Shown: piece after piece, positions 16,800-24,780 of the stretch
Layout of the letters: each line of letters begins with the position of its first letter
How positions within the stretch are numbered: the first letter of the stretch is position 1
NCBI RefSeq assembly: GCF_024102715.1
Contig: NZ_JAGFJM010000046.1
Location: 1 to 35,213, forward strand
DNA: 35,213 bases
DNA from: Nitrosomonas communis
GTDB lineage: Bacteria; Pseudomonadota; Gammaproteobacteria; Burkholderiales; Nitrosomonadaceae
Direction of reading: 5' to 3'
Made by a program: the position numbers and the translations under genes
Notes under the pieces: model-generated
What the model was told of the DNA's origin: nothing
The model's input: the letters and a program-made list of their open reading frames with translations, nothing else
Database searches by the model: none

Positions 16800-17441
16800 T
16801 TAAGGATTTTGTGAAAATGGGTTATCACCGCTTGCTGGCTGGTTTTGCGAAAAAGGACTAGAACCCGCTGTAGCTTGATCGCGCGCAAAAGGATTGGCAG
16901 GAGCAGTATTCGGCGAACCTGCTTGAGGCGTTTTGGCTCGCTGTGATTTCGTTTCGCTCTCGCCGCCAGCATGAACAAACTTCCAGTCTTTATAGCTCTT
17001 CGCTTCCGCAAAACCGGAATATTGTTCTGGAAAATTTGCTCGTTTGAGCGGGGCCTTGTCTGATCGACTATAGATGCCTGTTATTCCCACATCTGCTTGC
17101 TCGATCAATCCCCAGTCAAGACTATTGGTCATGGGATCACGGAAAATTTTTCTAAGATGACGTTTGATTACCAATGAACTCCTATCTTCCAGTAATTGCT
17201 CAAGCGATTCTGGGTACCGTTTTGCTTTCCCGCTTGAATTATTGTAATAGGATTCGATTGCGCGCTTGAATTGATCGCCCACATAGAGCAGTTCTATTTC
17301 CTTCTGCCGCTGGGATTCAATTTGCCACATCGGACCAACGCCTGCGAGTACAGCCCCTGCCAGCGCAACGGCAAATAGCGCCCATAAATAGATATAACCT
17401 TGTTCTGCACAGGAATGGCCGGCGTGATTGTTTATCACCAT
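16800..17441 (-). CDS. Pilin-like protein with non-canonical leader and NPF-repeat tail
   Basis: This 213-aa protein is the last gene of the operon. Its N-terminus, AEQGYIYLWALFAVALAGAV, places a hydrophobic helix after Gly as in class III prepilins. However, the standard GFTLIE is replaced by GYIYLW, so Glu at +5 is missing. After the helix it follows its two neighbours: RDPMTNSLDWGLIE, then GITGIYSRSDKAPLKRANF and YKDWKFV. The C-terminal 60 residues are low-complexity with NPFARDQ, SPFSQNQ and NPFSQNP repeats. Loss of Glu5 is known for the tip pseudopilin GspK, so a tip or minor-subunit role is possible. It overlaps the preceding gene by 7 bases (AAATGGTGA). Confidence 0.7.
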   Translation of the reverse strand: MVINNHAGHSCAEQGYIYLWALFAVALAGAVLAGVGPMWQIESQRQKEIELLYVGDQFKRAIESYYNNSSGKAKRYPESLEQLLEDRSSLVIKRHLRKIFRDPMTNSLDWGLIEQADVGITGIYSRSDKAPLKRANFPEQYSGFAEAKSYKDWKFVHAGGESETKSQRAKTPQAGSPNTAPANPFARDQATAGSSPFSQNQPASGDNPFSQNP

Positions 17442-17824
17442 TTATCGTAAAATGTTCCGTCTAATGCCTGTTTATCAGAACTGCTGTGTATATCATACAT
17501 GCCCTCCAGCTCTTCGTCGGCAGGAGGAATCTCGATCCAAGTAAAAGCGCTGTCGGTCATCGGATCAATTGGAACGGCACGGATATAGCGCTCTTCTACT
17601 AATTGCTCCAGATTAAGCGGATAGACTCCCCTATCAGCATAGAATTTGTCGATCGCATCGCGCATGATGCTCAAATTTTGCCGCAGCACTGCTTCTTTGG
17701 CGCGATCGACTGAATTAAAATATCTGGGTGCAACAATACTGAGCAATGTAGCAATCACCGCCATCACAACCAACAACTCGATTAAGGTAAAACCGGCATG
17801 CCGGCAACATTTAGGTATTCTCAT
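17435..17824 (-). CDS. Type II secretion-type pseudopilin (GspG-like)
   Basis: The 129-aa prepilin has a textbook leader and helix, HAGFTLIELLVVMAVIATLL, with cleavage after Gly and Glu at +5. The globular part has the GspG-like AVLRQNLSIMRDAIDKFYAD, RGVYPLNLEQLVEERYI and AVPIDPMTDSAFTW segments and ends SSSDKQALDGTFYDKW. The last motif resembles the end of the upstream paralogue (SRSEQKGLNGIPYNQW), indicating tandem duplication. Start ATG 17824 directly abuts the upstream stop. It needs a prepilin peptidase that is not encoded here. Confidence 0.88.
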   Translation of the reverse strand: MRIPKCCRHAGFTLIELLVVMAVIATLLSIVAPRYFNSVDRAKEAVLRQNLSIMRDAIDKFYADRGVYPLNLEQLVEERYIRAVPIDPMTDSAFTWIEIPPADEELEGMYDIHSSSDKQALDGTFYDKW

Positions 17825-18331
17825 TCACCACTGATTATAGGGTATTCCATTCAGACCCTTCTGCTCTGAACGCGAAAAGACATCAAACACATCGTCCCCT
17901 TCTTCCGGATTATCGGGCGGACTTGCATAACTACGTTTTCCCCATGTATCTGCATCCGGCACGGCCAGATCAGCATCTGCAAACATCGGATCACGCGGCA
18001 AGCGCCGCAAAAAATAGATCATCTTTTTTTTAGGATCCTTGATATTCGGCACACCTTCCACCAAGTCTTCCAATCTTCGAGGATAACCTGCCTCATCTGC
18101 TTTCTTTTCTACCACGCCCTCATCTGCAGCCTGCTTATAAGCATCGATCGCTGTTCGAATCTGCCGCAGTACCAGACGTAACTCTTGTTCCTTCTCACGC
18201 TTAATGGCAATCTCGCGCAACGGCATCGCTGCCGCAGCCAAGATAGCAACAATGGCCACCACCACCATCAGCTCGACCAACGTAAACCCATGACAAGCAG
18301 ATGAAAATAATCTCGCCCCCTGCCTTTGCAT
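17825..18331 (-). CDS. Type II secretion-type pseudopilin (GspG-like paralogue)
   Basis: The 168-aa prepilin has a short leader ending CHG, then FTLVELMVVVAIVAILAAAA with Glu at +5. After the helix, EQELRLVLRQIRTAIDAYKQ and YPRRLEDLVEGVP are followed by RRLPRDPMFADADL and the C-terminal SRSEQKGLNGIPYNQW. The longest frame starts 63 bases earlier, inside the secretin gene. ATG 18331 is chosen because it follows the secretin stop by one base and yields a normal leader. Compared with the next gene it has an insertion of about 30 residues. Confidence 0.86.
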   Translation of the reverse strand: MQRQGARLFSSACHGFTLVELMVVVAIVAILAAAAMPLREIAIKREKEQELRLVLRQIRTAIDAYKQAADEGVVEKKADEAGYPRRLEDLVEGVPNIKDPKKKMIYFLRRLPRDPMFADADLAVPDADTWGKRSYASPPDNPEEGDDVFDVFSRSEQKGLNGIPYNQW

Positions 18332-18332
18332 A

Positions 18333-20609
18333 CTACTGGATTTCGATACTAGCCGCCGGTGGCAAACTGACCTCAACCGGATTTCCCTTGTCATCTTGTG
18401 TGGTTAAATTTTGAATGGCAATCTCAGTAGCACCCGGATTTGCACTAATCGCTTTAAAGCGTAAGACTGCCGTCATCCCAGTTGGTTCTTCTCTCCCCAA
18501 CTTGATAGTACGCACTCCGGATTTCTCGCCACCATCCAGCGCTTCCAGCATATCTTTATCGTATGTTAGATTAAGCTCACTCGCCAGGGTGGTATTCTGA
18601 GTAACAAGTCTCACTGTAGCGGTAAATTCCCGATCCATGGTTACAGTAGCAGGCGCCAGCAAAGACAGTGTCGGCGAAGCGGAACTCGCTCTTGCCGCGG
18701 CTGCTGCGAAAGGATTAAGCGCAGCCTCGGACTCGGCAGTAGACGGTATTGGCTGTGCCATTCCGCCAGCAATAGAGTGGAAAGGTGATGCAGGGCCGGC
18801 CGGCGCCATGGCCAGTGATTGTGCTGATGTTTTCCGGATACTTATGGGTAATCTGCCAGCAGCATTCGCTGTGCCGGAATGGAACTCACTCTCCAATTTG
18901 GTCGGCTGCATGACGTTACGTACGATACGCGGCGTAATTAACAGCACAATCTCCGTTTTCTTACGATCCACTCGGTTATTTGAGAATAACCGGCCAAGTA
19001 TCGGCGTATCGATCAGTCCCGGTATACCGCCCAAATCTCTCTTATCTTCATCGTTAATCAAGCCCGCCAGAATATGTGTTTCCCCATCTTTTGACGAGAG
19101 CAAAGTTTCTGCCGTACGCGTCCCCACTATCGGAAATCTGCTAGCACCAGATTGTTCGAAACCGGTAATGGAACTTACCTCGAGCATCACCTTGATAGAC
19201 ACCTCGTCATTCGGAGCGATGATGGGTTCAACTTCCAGCTTCAGTCCCACATCAATGAAGGTAACTGATTGGGATACCGTAGCAGCAGTACCCGTGACAT
19301 TGGAGGTAACAATCGGTTGCCGGCTGCCGATCAGAATTTTAGCCTTTTCGCGATTTTTGACACGGATACGCGGATTGGCCAGTATGTCGCCAAAAGAAAG
19401 ATCTTTTCTTAGATTTATCACAACCTGGTTACTGACCGAGAAATTCTTTAAACCAAATGTGATTTGATCAAGCGTGGTCGATGCAGCCGCCTCGGCTGGA
19501 TTACCCGATGCGGCTGGTGTCGCAGTGTAAGTAATCTGCCCTGGGAAATTAGGGCCCAGCTGAGTCAAATTGCTCCGCTGGATCTCCAATACTTCAACAT
19601 CAAGCATCACTTCCGGATCAGGGAAATCATTAATGGCAACCAGGCGTTCTACCAAACGTATCGCTTCCAGCGTATCGCGCATGACAAAAAGATTGAGTTT
19701 TTCATTGACGTAAACATCCTTAGCCTTGACCAATCCTCTGATCATCGCAACCATCTGCTTGACATCGGTATTGACCACATGAAAGCTACGCACAACCAAC
19801 TCTTGATATTCCTTTTGCTTGGCCGGAGTATCAGGATAGATCAGCAATGAATTGTCGTTCAAAATTTTGTAAGCAAGCTGATTGGTCATCAGCAGCAATT
19901 TCAAAACATCTTCGATTTTGTTATCGCGCACAAAAATAGATGTCTTTGATTCCTGCTGAACATTTTTATCAAAAACAAAATTGATCCCTGCTGCACGTGA
20001 TATCAGCTCAAAAATGGATTTCAGGCTGGCATCGCGAAATTCCATGGTAATTGGTTTGTTAAAAGCAGTGATCAGCTCCAATCCAGGATCTTCCGTCCGG
20101 ACAATTCGCTCGTTGATTTCCTTAATTAACTGGCGCGCATCTGCATGTATCGGATTTTCCTGGAGTACCGCTCGTACCGCTGTCTCGGCGCCTTCTATAT
20201 CATTCCGGGCGAGCGACTCTCTCGCTTGATTAATGATAGATTGTTGATGTCGTTCCAGATTCAACGCTTCCAACCCGGTTTTAGCACGCTCGTTATTCGC
20301 ATTAATTTCCAGCACATGGCGGAACTTCAGTGCCGCCATATCCAGATCTCCCACTGATCGGGCATTTTCTGCCTCACTGATTATTTGAGAGATAATCGCC
20401 TCACGCTGGCGTGACAGGACAGTGCGAATTTCCTTGTTATCAGGCTCTTCATAGGCCGCCTGCTCAAGCTTCTTCAAGCCGGCATCTAATTGACCTTGCG
20501 CAATCATTTGCTGACCTTCTAAAAATGCCTGATTTCGAGTGGTATAGGTCGCACAACTGGCGAATACAATCGGTAGCAGAACAATGAAAACAAATCTGAC
20601 TAATTTCAT
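18333..20609 (-). CDS. Lipoprotein secretin with TPR-like and cohesin-like domains
   Basis: This 758-aa outer-membrane channel protein has five parts. (1) Signal and lipobox FASC, Cys19. (2) TPR-like helices, about residues 25-165 (AQGQLDAGLKKLEQAAYEEP). (3) A short N0/STN-like segment (FRDASLKSIFELISRAAGIN) and one N-domain (VVRSFHVVNTDVKQMVAMI). (4) The secretin pore, about 375-555, with ANPRIRVKNREKAKILIG, SVTFIDVGLKLEVEPII and ETHILAGLINDEDKRDLGGI. (5) After a low-complexity linker, a cohesin-like domain near 640-758 (LSLLAPATVTMDREFTATVR). The start overlaps the PilP-like stop by 4 bases. The pore domain resembles GspD/MshL/PilQ. The C-terminal domain is the oddity. Confidence 0.92.
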   Translation of the reverse strand: MKLVRFVFIVLLPIVFASCATYTTRNQAFLEGQQMIAQGQLDAGLKKLEQAAYEEPDNKEIRTVLSRQREAIISQIISEAENARSVGDLDMAALKFRHVLEINANNERAKTGLEALNLERHQQSIINQARESLARNDIEGAETAVRAVLQENPIHADARQLIKEINERIVRTEDPGLELITAFNKPITMEFRDASLKSIFELISRAAGINFVFDKNVQQESKTSIFVRDNKIEDVLKLLLMTNQLAYKILNDNSLLIYPDTPAKQKEYQELVVRSFHVVNTDVKQMVAMIRGLVKAKDVYVNEKLNLFVMRDTLEAIRLVERLVAINDFPDPEVMLDVEVLEIQRSNLTQLGPNFPGQITYTATPAASGNPAEAAASTTLDQITFGLKNFSVSNQVVINLRKDLSFGDILANPRIRVKNREKAKILIGSRQPIVTSNVTGTAATVSQSVTFIDVGLKLEVEPIIAPNDEVSIKVMLEVSSITGFEQSGASRFPIVGTRTAETLLSSKDGETHILAGLINDEDKRDLGGIPGLIDTPILGRLFSNNRVDRKKTEIVLLITPRIVRNVMQPTKLESEFHSGTANAAGRLPISIRKTSAQSLAMAPAGPASPFHSIAGGMAQPIPSTAESEAALNPFAAAAARASSASPTLSLLAPATVTMDREFTATVRLVTQNTTLASELNLTYDKDMLEALDGGEKSGVRTIKLGREEPTGMTAVLRFKAISANPGATEIAIQNLTTQDDKGNPVEVSLPPAASIEIQ

Positions 20610-21208
20610 TGAAACTTTCCAGGGTTATTGTTAGTGATAAGAAGGGTTTGTTTGACACCCAGCGGTAAATATGTGAATTCGATCACGTCATCCTTAATCC
20701 GATCAACCCGATAGTTTGCCTCAATGCGCTCCCCCACTTTCGCAATATAGTTTTTCTCCGCCATAGAAAGAAAGACACGAATTATCTTTCCCTCTGTAAG
20801 TCTGCCAACATATTTAAACTGCAAAGGGGGCGCTGCGGGTGGAGGGGGCGGCGGCGGCGATGTCACAACAGGCGGTGGCGCAGTTCTGCCATCTTGCCCA
20901 GAACCAAACGGTGACTGGGCAGAACCGGTCAGTGGTCGCTTCGGTTCCCATGAGGTAGCCGCAAAAATATCGTCCGCATCTGCACTAAATTTTCGTTGCC
21001 CTAATTGCTCAACTTGCAGAAGGCCTGGTGCGCTTTTTTTGGTGCGCGCGCTGCTTGCTGCAGATCTGGTCGGCAGCACCGGCTGCACAGTCTCTTCTAT
21101 GTCAGCATCATTCTCTTCCAACCATGCCACTGCAAGCAGCGTGGCTGCAAGTGCAGCAGCCAAAATCAATCTGCGAATATTGGTTGCCCGTTTTTCCATT
21201 TCAACCAT
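20606..21208 (-). CDS. PilP/GspC-like inner-membrane protein
   Basis: The 200-aa protein has a single N-terminal membrane helix (LILAAALAATLLAVAWLEEN), a disordered stretch with a Pro-rich run (VTSPPPPPPPAAPP), and a C-terminal domain of small beta-strands: LQFKYVGRLTEGKIIRVFL, NYIAKVGERIEANYRVDRI, IEFTYLPLGVKQTLLI. That pattern (FKYVGxL, xVGExI) is the PilP/GspC homology-region fold, which binds the secretin N-domains and links the two membranes. Its stop overlaps the secretin start. The linker contains an SPF motif, QSPFGSG, like those in the secretin and a pilin of this operon. An ATG at 21199 is an alternative start. Confidence 0.75.
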   Translation of the reverse strand: MVEMEKRATNIRRLILAAALAATLLAVAWLEENDADIEETVQPVLPTRSAASSARTKKSAPGLLQVEQLGQRKFSADADDIFAATSWEPKRPLTGSAQSPFGSGQDGRTAPPPVVTSPPPPPPPAAPPLQFKYVGRLTEGKIIRVFLSMAEKNYIAKVGERIEANYRVDRIKDDVIEFTYLPLGVKQTLLITNNNPGKFQ

Positions 21209-21755
21209 GCAGATAAAGATTCAAGCTAAGGCGCACATCCAATTTGCCCGTTTTGATATCTTCGCGCTTGATGACGACATCAGTCAATGCCATTGCGGGT
21301 ACGGCCGCTAGCACATCGGCAATAAACGCACGAATTTGCGGGTAACTGCCACGAACAGGCAAAACCATTTCATAGCGCGCCAATTTTGCTCCCTGCTCTT
21401 GCATCAAACGGTATTCACTGCCGCTCAACTCAATCCCGCGCTTTTTAGCAACTTTATCTAATTCCTTGATCCAGTAGGGCGATGAATCAAGATTTGGAAA
21501 AAAATCATAAAAAACCTGTAGCGCTTGACTATCATCTAATTTAGCACGTTCAACTGACTCAATTTGCGTTTGCTGCTGCATGGATGCTGCTTGCCCTTTG
21601 CGTTTATGGAGCTCCTCTTCTTGCGGTAAAACTGCTGCCCAAAAAAACACGGTTGAGAGCACGAGCAAACCCAAGCCAATTTTCCCAATTAAGCTCAGTC
21701 GAGTTATTTGCCAGCGTATTTGGATCAATAGTCTTTCTAAGGTAAGTCGATCCAT
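21201..21755 (-). CDS. PilO-like inner-membrane protein
   Basis: The 184-aa protein has one membrane helix (SLIGKIGLGLLVLSTVFFWA) followed by a coiled-coil stretch (QEEELHKRKGQAASMQQQ) and a ferredoxin-like domain with YEMVLPVRGSYPQIRAFIAD and a final VRLSLNLYLHG. The topology fits PilO/GspM/MshJ, which with PilN forms the inner-membrane alignment complex. It overlaps the PilN-like gene by 19 bases and the PilP-like gene by 8. Family similarity is weak; position and topology carry the assignment. Confidence 0.75.
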   Translation of the reverse strand: MDRLTLERLLIQIRWQITRLSLIGKIGLGLLVLSTVFFWAAVLPQEEELHKRKGQAASMQQQTQIESVERAKLDDSQALQVFYDFFPNLDSSPYWIKELDKVAKKRGIELSGSEYRLMQEQGAKLARYEMVLPVRGSYPQIRAFIADVLAAVPAMALTDVVIKREDIKTGKLDVRLSLNLYLHG

Positions 21756-22273
21756 GTGGCTGTCAGAGAAAAAACAATTGGTCGGTGGGGGTTTTCTTTT
21801 TTCACTTTATAGCTGAGTAAATATGCATTCTCAAAAACATCTTCGCGCTCTATCGCCTCGACAAAATCAGTGAGCGCTGCGAGATTCCTCGCTTCACCAT
21901 TGATGCGCACTGCGCGACTGGCTACATTCGGTTGCACTGATAATAATGCAACATCCTTGCTTGCAGCATATTCCAGCGAATCGAACAATGCTTCCCATGG
22001 TAAATTGATCTGCCGCAAAATTTCATCTGCTTGCTTGAGCTCCTGCTGTGTTTCCTGAGTAATGCGCGCAATCGGCGTTCTGGGTGTCTTCCTATGCTGT
22101 TGCTGCTGCTCGAGACGATAAATGCGCGCATCCCAATGCGCAATTTCTTCCATGATCAATTTGAGCTGATAGAGGCACACCACAAAAACAAGCAGTCCTA
22201 ATGCTAGCAAAATATAATCGGCACTACGTGCTTGTTGCCCTGCATAAGGAAACCTCAGTTTTAGGCTACGCAT
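21737..22273 (-). CDS. PilN-like inner-membrane protein
   Basis: The 178-aa protein has a short cytoplasmic segment (KLRFPYAGQQARSADYILLA) running into a membrane helix (LLALGLLVFVVCLYQL), then a coiled coil rich in Gln (YRLEQQQQHR) and a small periplasmic fold with AVRINGEARNLAALTDFVEA. That layout is PilN or the C-terminal half of GspL. A longer frame from GTG 22285 exists. ATG 22273 has AGGCAGG upstream and overlaps the PilM-like stop by 8 bases, so I use it. Confidence 0.75.
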   Translation of the reverse strand: MRSLKLRFPYAGQQARSADYILLALGLLVFVVCLYQLKLIMEEIAHWDARIYRLEQQQQHRKTPRTPIARITQETQQELKQADEILRQINLPWEALFDSLEYAASKDVALLSVQPNVASRAVRINGEARNLAALTDFVEAIEREDVFENAYLLSYKVKKENPHRPIVFSLTATWIDLP

Positions 22274-23111
22274 GACCTGCCTCACTGCTACCTACGATAA
22301 TGGAAGGAAAATGCAGCGGTGTTGGTATTTTTTCAGTTGGTAAATAGGCAAATTGCCACCCTTCACCGGTCGGCAATTCCAGCTCTGGATACTCAGGCGA
22401 AAACAGATATACCTGCTCAATTGGCTCCCGGTAGCCGGAATTAATGACCTCCTGCTCAAGTGCAGCACATAACTCTGTTGCAGCCGAATGCACGATTCGC
22501 TGATTGCGTATGCCTTGCCACTGACCGTTAGAAAATAACACCATGCACAGCCGTCCTGGCTCAACCACCACGAACCAGAATCGTTTATCATTAAACGCGC
22601 CACACCATTGATCAAAAGCAGCAGTCAAATAGGGTTCTATCTGTTTTAATGCAATGCGATGGCGTAATGCCAACGCTTCAAACTCATGATATAAGTCTCG
22701 TGCGATTGCAGCGCATACTGCTCCGCGATAGGGATCCCAGTCACTTATACTGGTAATCCAGTCGCCGGCTCGTTCCCCGTATACTTCACGCATGCGAAAA
22801 TTGGCATAAGCCAATAACTCAGCAAGATCCGTGATTTCTCGCTGTGGTGGAACAACTACATAGCGTACGAAATGATTTGAAAGCGTAATCAGCAGTTCGG
22901 CACCTTTCAGATTTGAGGAAGCGTTCTCTTTTTCAATCAGCCGTTCAAGTTGTTGTAAAGATACCTGCCACATGGCAGCAGCTGGTGGATACTCATAGGC
23001 TTCCGAAATTCTGGGTGCTTGATTAGCTTTGATACCCCGCAACGTCCTCACCATGTCCACGCGGCCAGGTGCAAAAAAAATCTGTAGCTGATCACGCCAC
23101 AATCGTGACAC
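22266..23111 (-). CDS. PilM/MshI-like cytoplasmic protein
   Basis: The 281-aa protein starts LWRDQLQIFFAPGRVDMVRT, as in the GspL/PilM/MshI cytoplasmic domains, and continues with ELLITLSNHFVRYVVVPP and GAVCAAIARDLYHEFEALAL in the actin-like order. It should bridge the ATPase and the PilN-like protein. The open frame runs 144 bases further upstream inside gspE. GTG 23111 is chosen because AGGAGG lies 6 bases before it, a perfect Shine-Dalgarno. Typical PilM is about 350 residues, so this is a shortened form. I cannot see clear nucleotide-binding loops. It overlaps the end of gspE by 20 bases. Confidence 0.75.
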   Translation of the reverse strand: MSRLWRDQLQIFFAPGRVDMVRTLRGIKANQAPRISEAYEYPPAAAMWQVSLQQLERLIEKENASSNLKGAELLITLSNHFVRYVVVPPQREITDLAELLAYANFRMREVYGERAGDWITSISDWDPYRGAVCAAIARDLYHEFEALALRHRIALKQIEPYLTAAFDQWCGAFNDKRFWFVVVEPGRLCMVLFSNGQWQGIRNQRIVHSAATELCAALEQEVINSGYREPIEQVYLFSPEYPELELPTGEGWQFAYLPTEKIPTPLHFPSIIVGSSEAGHA

Positions 23112-24780
23112 GGTTAGCCTCCTGCAAGCTAGTCTGTCCTGTTTTGACCATTTCAAGCGCCGCTTCCCGCAGAAAACGGGTGCCATTCTCTCTAGCGGCT
23201 TCTTTGATGCGGCGTATCGTAGCCTGGGCGATAACCAGCTCACGAATTTCGTCATTCAACAGCAATATCTCGGCGATCGCGCTGCGTCCCCGGTAACCGC
23301 TTCCGCGGCACTGGCCACATCCCTTGCTAGCACGGAATTTATAGTGTTCCACCTGGTCGGCAGTAATGCCCGATTCTGCAATCAATTGATCGTCAGGCCG
23401 CTCGTCTACCATGCAGTGAGAACACAACAAACGGACTAATCTTTGCGCAACGATACCGTTCAGGGCTGAAACGAAGCTATAAGGATCCACCCCCATATGG
23501 GAAAACCTACCGATCACATCAAAAACATTATTGGCGTGCACCGTGGTAAAAACCAGGTGACCAGTTAGCGCGGCCTGTATCGCGATTTGGGCCGTTTCTG
23601 CATCACGGATTTCACCCACCATAATCTTGTCTGGATCATGCCGCAGAATTGAGCGCAGTCCACGCGCGAAAGTAAGCCCTTTTTTTTCATTGACCGGAAT
23701 TTGTAAAACACCGGGTAACTGATATTCGATCGGATCTTCAATCGTGATGATCTTATCATCGCCCCGATTAACTTCTGAGATTGCGGCATACAGTGAAGTT
23801 GTCTTGCCACTGCCGGTAGGACCGGTTACCAGCAGCATGCCATAAGGCTCCGAACTCAGCCGGCGTATACTGGTAATGGCCGCCTGATTAAAACCGAGCT
23901 GATTCAATGTCAGCCCCTCAACGTGATCGGTCAATGCCTGCCGGTCCAGAATCCGCAGCACTGCGTCTTCGCCAAAAATACTCGGCATGATCGATACGCG
24001 AAAATCGATCTCCCGCCCTTGAATGGAAACCTTGAAGCGGCCATCCTGAGGTATGCGGCGCTCTGCAATATCGAGATCAGACATGACCTTGATACGAGAA
24101 ATCACCTGCTCCGCCAAATCATGACCCTGCATCACACCGATGGTAGTCAAGACACCGTCAATCCGGTATTTTATTGCTAACGCGCCCGGCATCGTTTCAA
24201 GATGAATATCGCTAGCCTGCGATTTATGCGCATCATACAAGGTGGAATGAACCAGTCTCACCACTTTACTGGTACCTTCATGGATCGTCTTTAACGACAA
24301 ATCCTCGATGCCTGCCTGCGCTATCCCTTGCTGCTCCGCTGGCAACACATTATCCATCGCGCGCATATTCTTTTCTTGTTGAGCGAAAAACGCTGACAGA
24401 TCAGCCGGGTGCACTAAATGCCACGTGACCCCTAGCGCGATGTATTCATCCGCCCAGGCATGCAAATTGGGTAAAAATGGATCAGCCACCGCAAGCACGT
24501 ACTCTTGAGCTTTATGGAATAACATACATTCCTGCTTGACGGCTTCAGCAAAAGGCAAAATTTCAAAAGCGGGATGTAATTCGTGCAAATCTTCCATCCT
24601 GAGCAATGGCATCCGCAGCAGCCGGCCCAGCTCCTCCATCAGCTCACTGGATGAATAACCATACGTTTCCTCCAGTACTTTGATGACCGGGGTTTTCTGG
24701 GCTAAAGCCTGTTGGCGCGCCTGACCAAGCTGATGCAGATCGATCGATGGCATGGAAGACTGTGGACTTGCTTCAATCAA
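23092..24780 (-). CDS. GspE/PilB/MshE-type assembly ATPase
   Basis: The 562-aa hexameric ATPase powers pilus or pseudopilus assembly. The N-terminal region (residues 1-160) is the N1/N2 regulatory domain. The core has Walker A GPTGSGKTTSLY, the Asp box IEDPIEYQLPGVLQIPVN, Walker B VGEIRDAETAQ and the His box LVFTTVHANN. A zinc site with CSHC and CGQC, about 30 residues apart, marks the assembly (not retraction) type. The start is TTG 24780, overlapping the gspF stop as TTGA and preceded at 6-7 bases by AGGAAG. There is no PilT-like retraction ATPase in the window. Confidence 0.93.
   Translation of the reverse strand: MIEASPQSSMPSIDLHQLGQARQQALAQKTPVIKVLEETYGYSSSELMEELGRLLRMPLLRMEDLHELHPAFEILPFAEAVKQECMLFHKAQEYVLAVADPFLPNLHAWADEYIALGVTWHLVHPADLSAFFAQQEKNMRAMDNVLPAEQQGIAQAGIEDLSLKTIHEGTSKVVRLVHSTLYDAHKSQASDIHLETMPGALAIKYRIDGVLTTIGVMQGHDLAEQVISRIKVMSDLDIAERRIPQDGRFKVSIQGREIDFRVSIMPSIFGEDAVLRILDRQALTDHVEGLTLNQLGFNQAAITSIRRLSSEPYGMLLVTGPTGSGKTTSLYAAISEVNRGDDKIITIEDPIEYQLPGVLQIPVNEKKGLTFARGLRSILRHDPDKIMVGEIRDAETAQIAIQAALTGHLVFTTVHANNVFDVIGRFSHMGVDPYSFVSALNGIVAQRLVRLLCSHCMVDERPDDQLIAESGITADQVEHYKFRASKGCGQCRGSGYRGRSAIAEILLLNDEIRELVIAQATIRRIKEAARENGTRFLREAALEMVKTGQTSLQEANRVTIVA

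Noticed and set aside
16760-17011. 83-codon minus-strand frame at the end of the last pilin-like gene
   Set aside because: It overlaps the pilin-like gene in another frame; its Arg/Lys-rich composition is typical of a shadow.
18637-19467. 276-codon frame on the plus strand inside the secretin gene
   Set aside because: Its product is low-complexity Ser/Ala/Val-rich and has no recognisable domain; the minus-strand secretin is certain.
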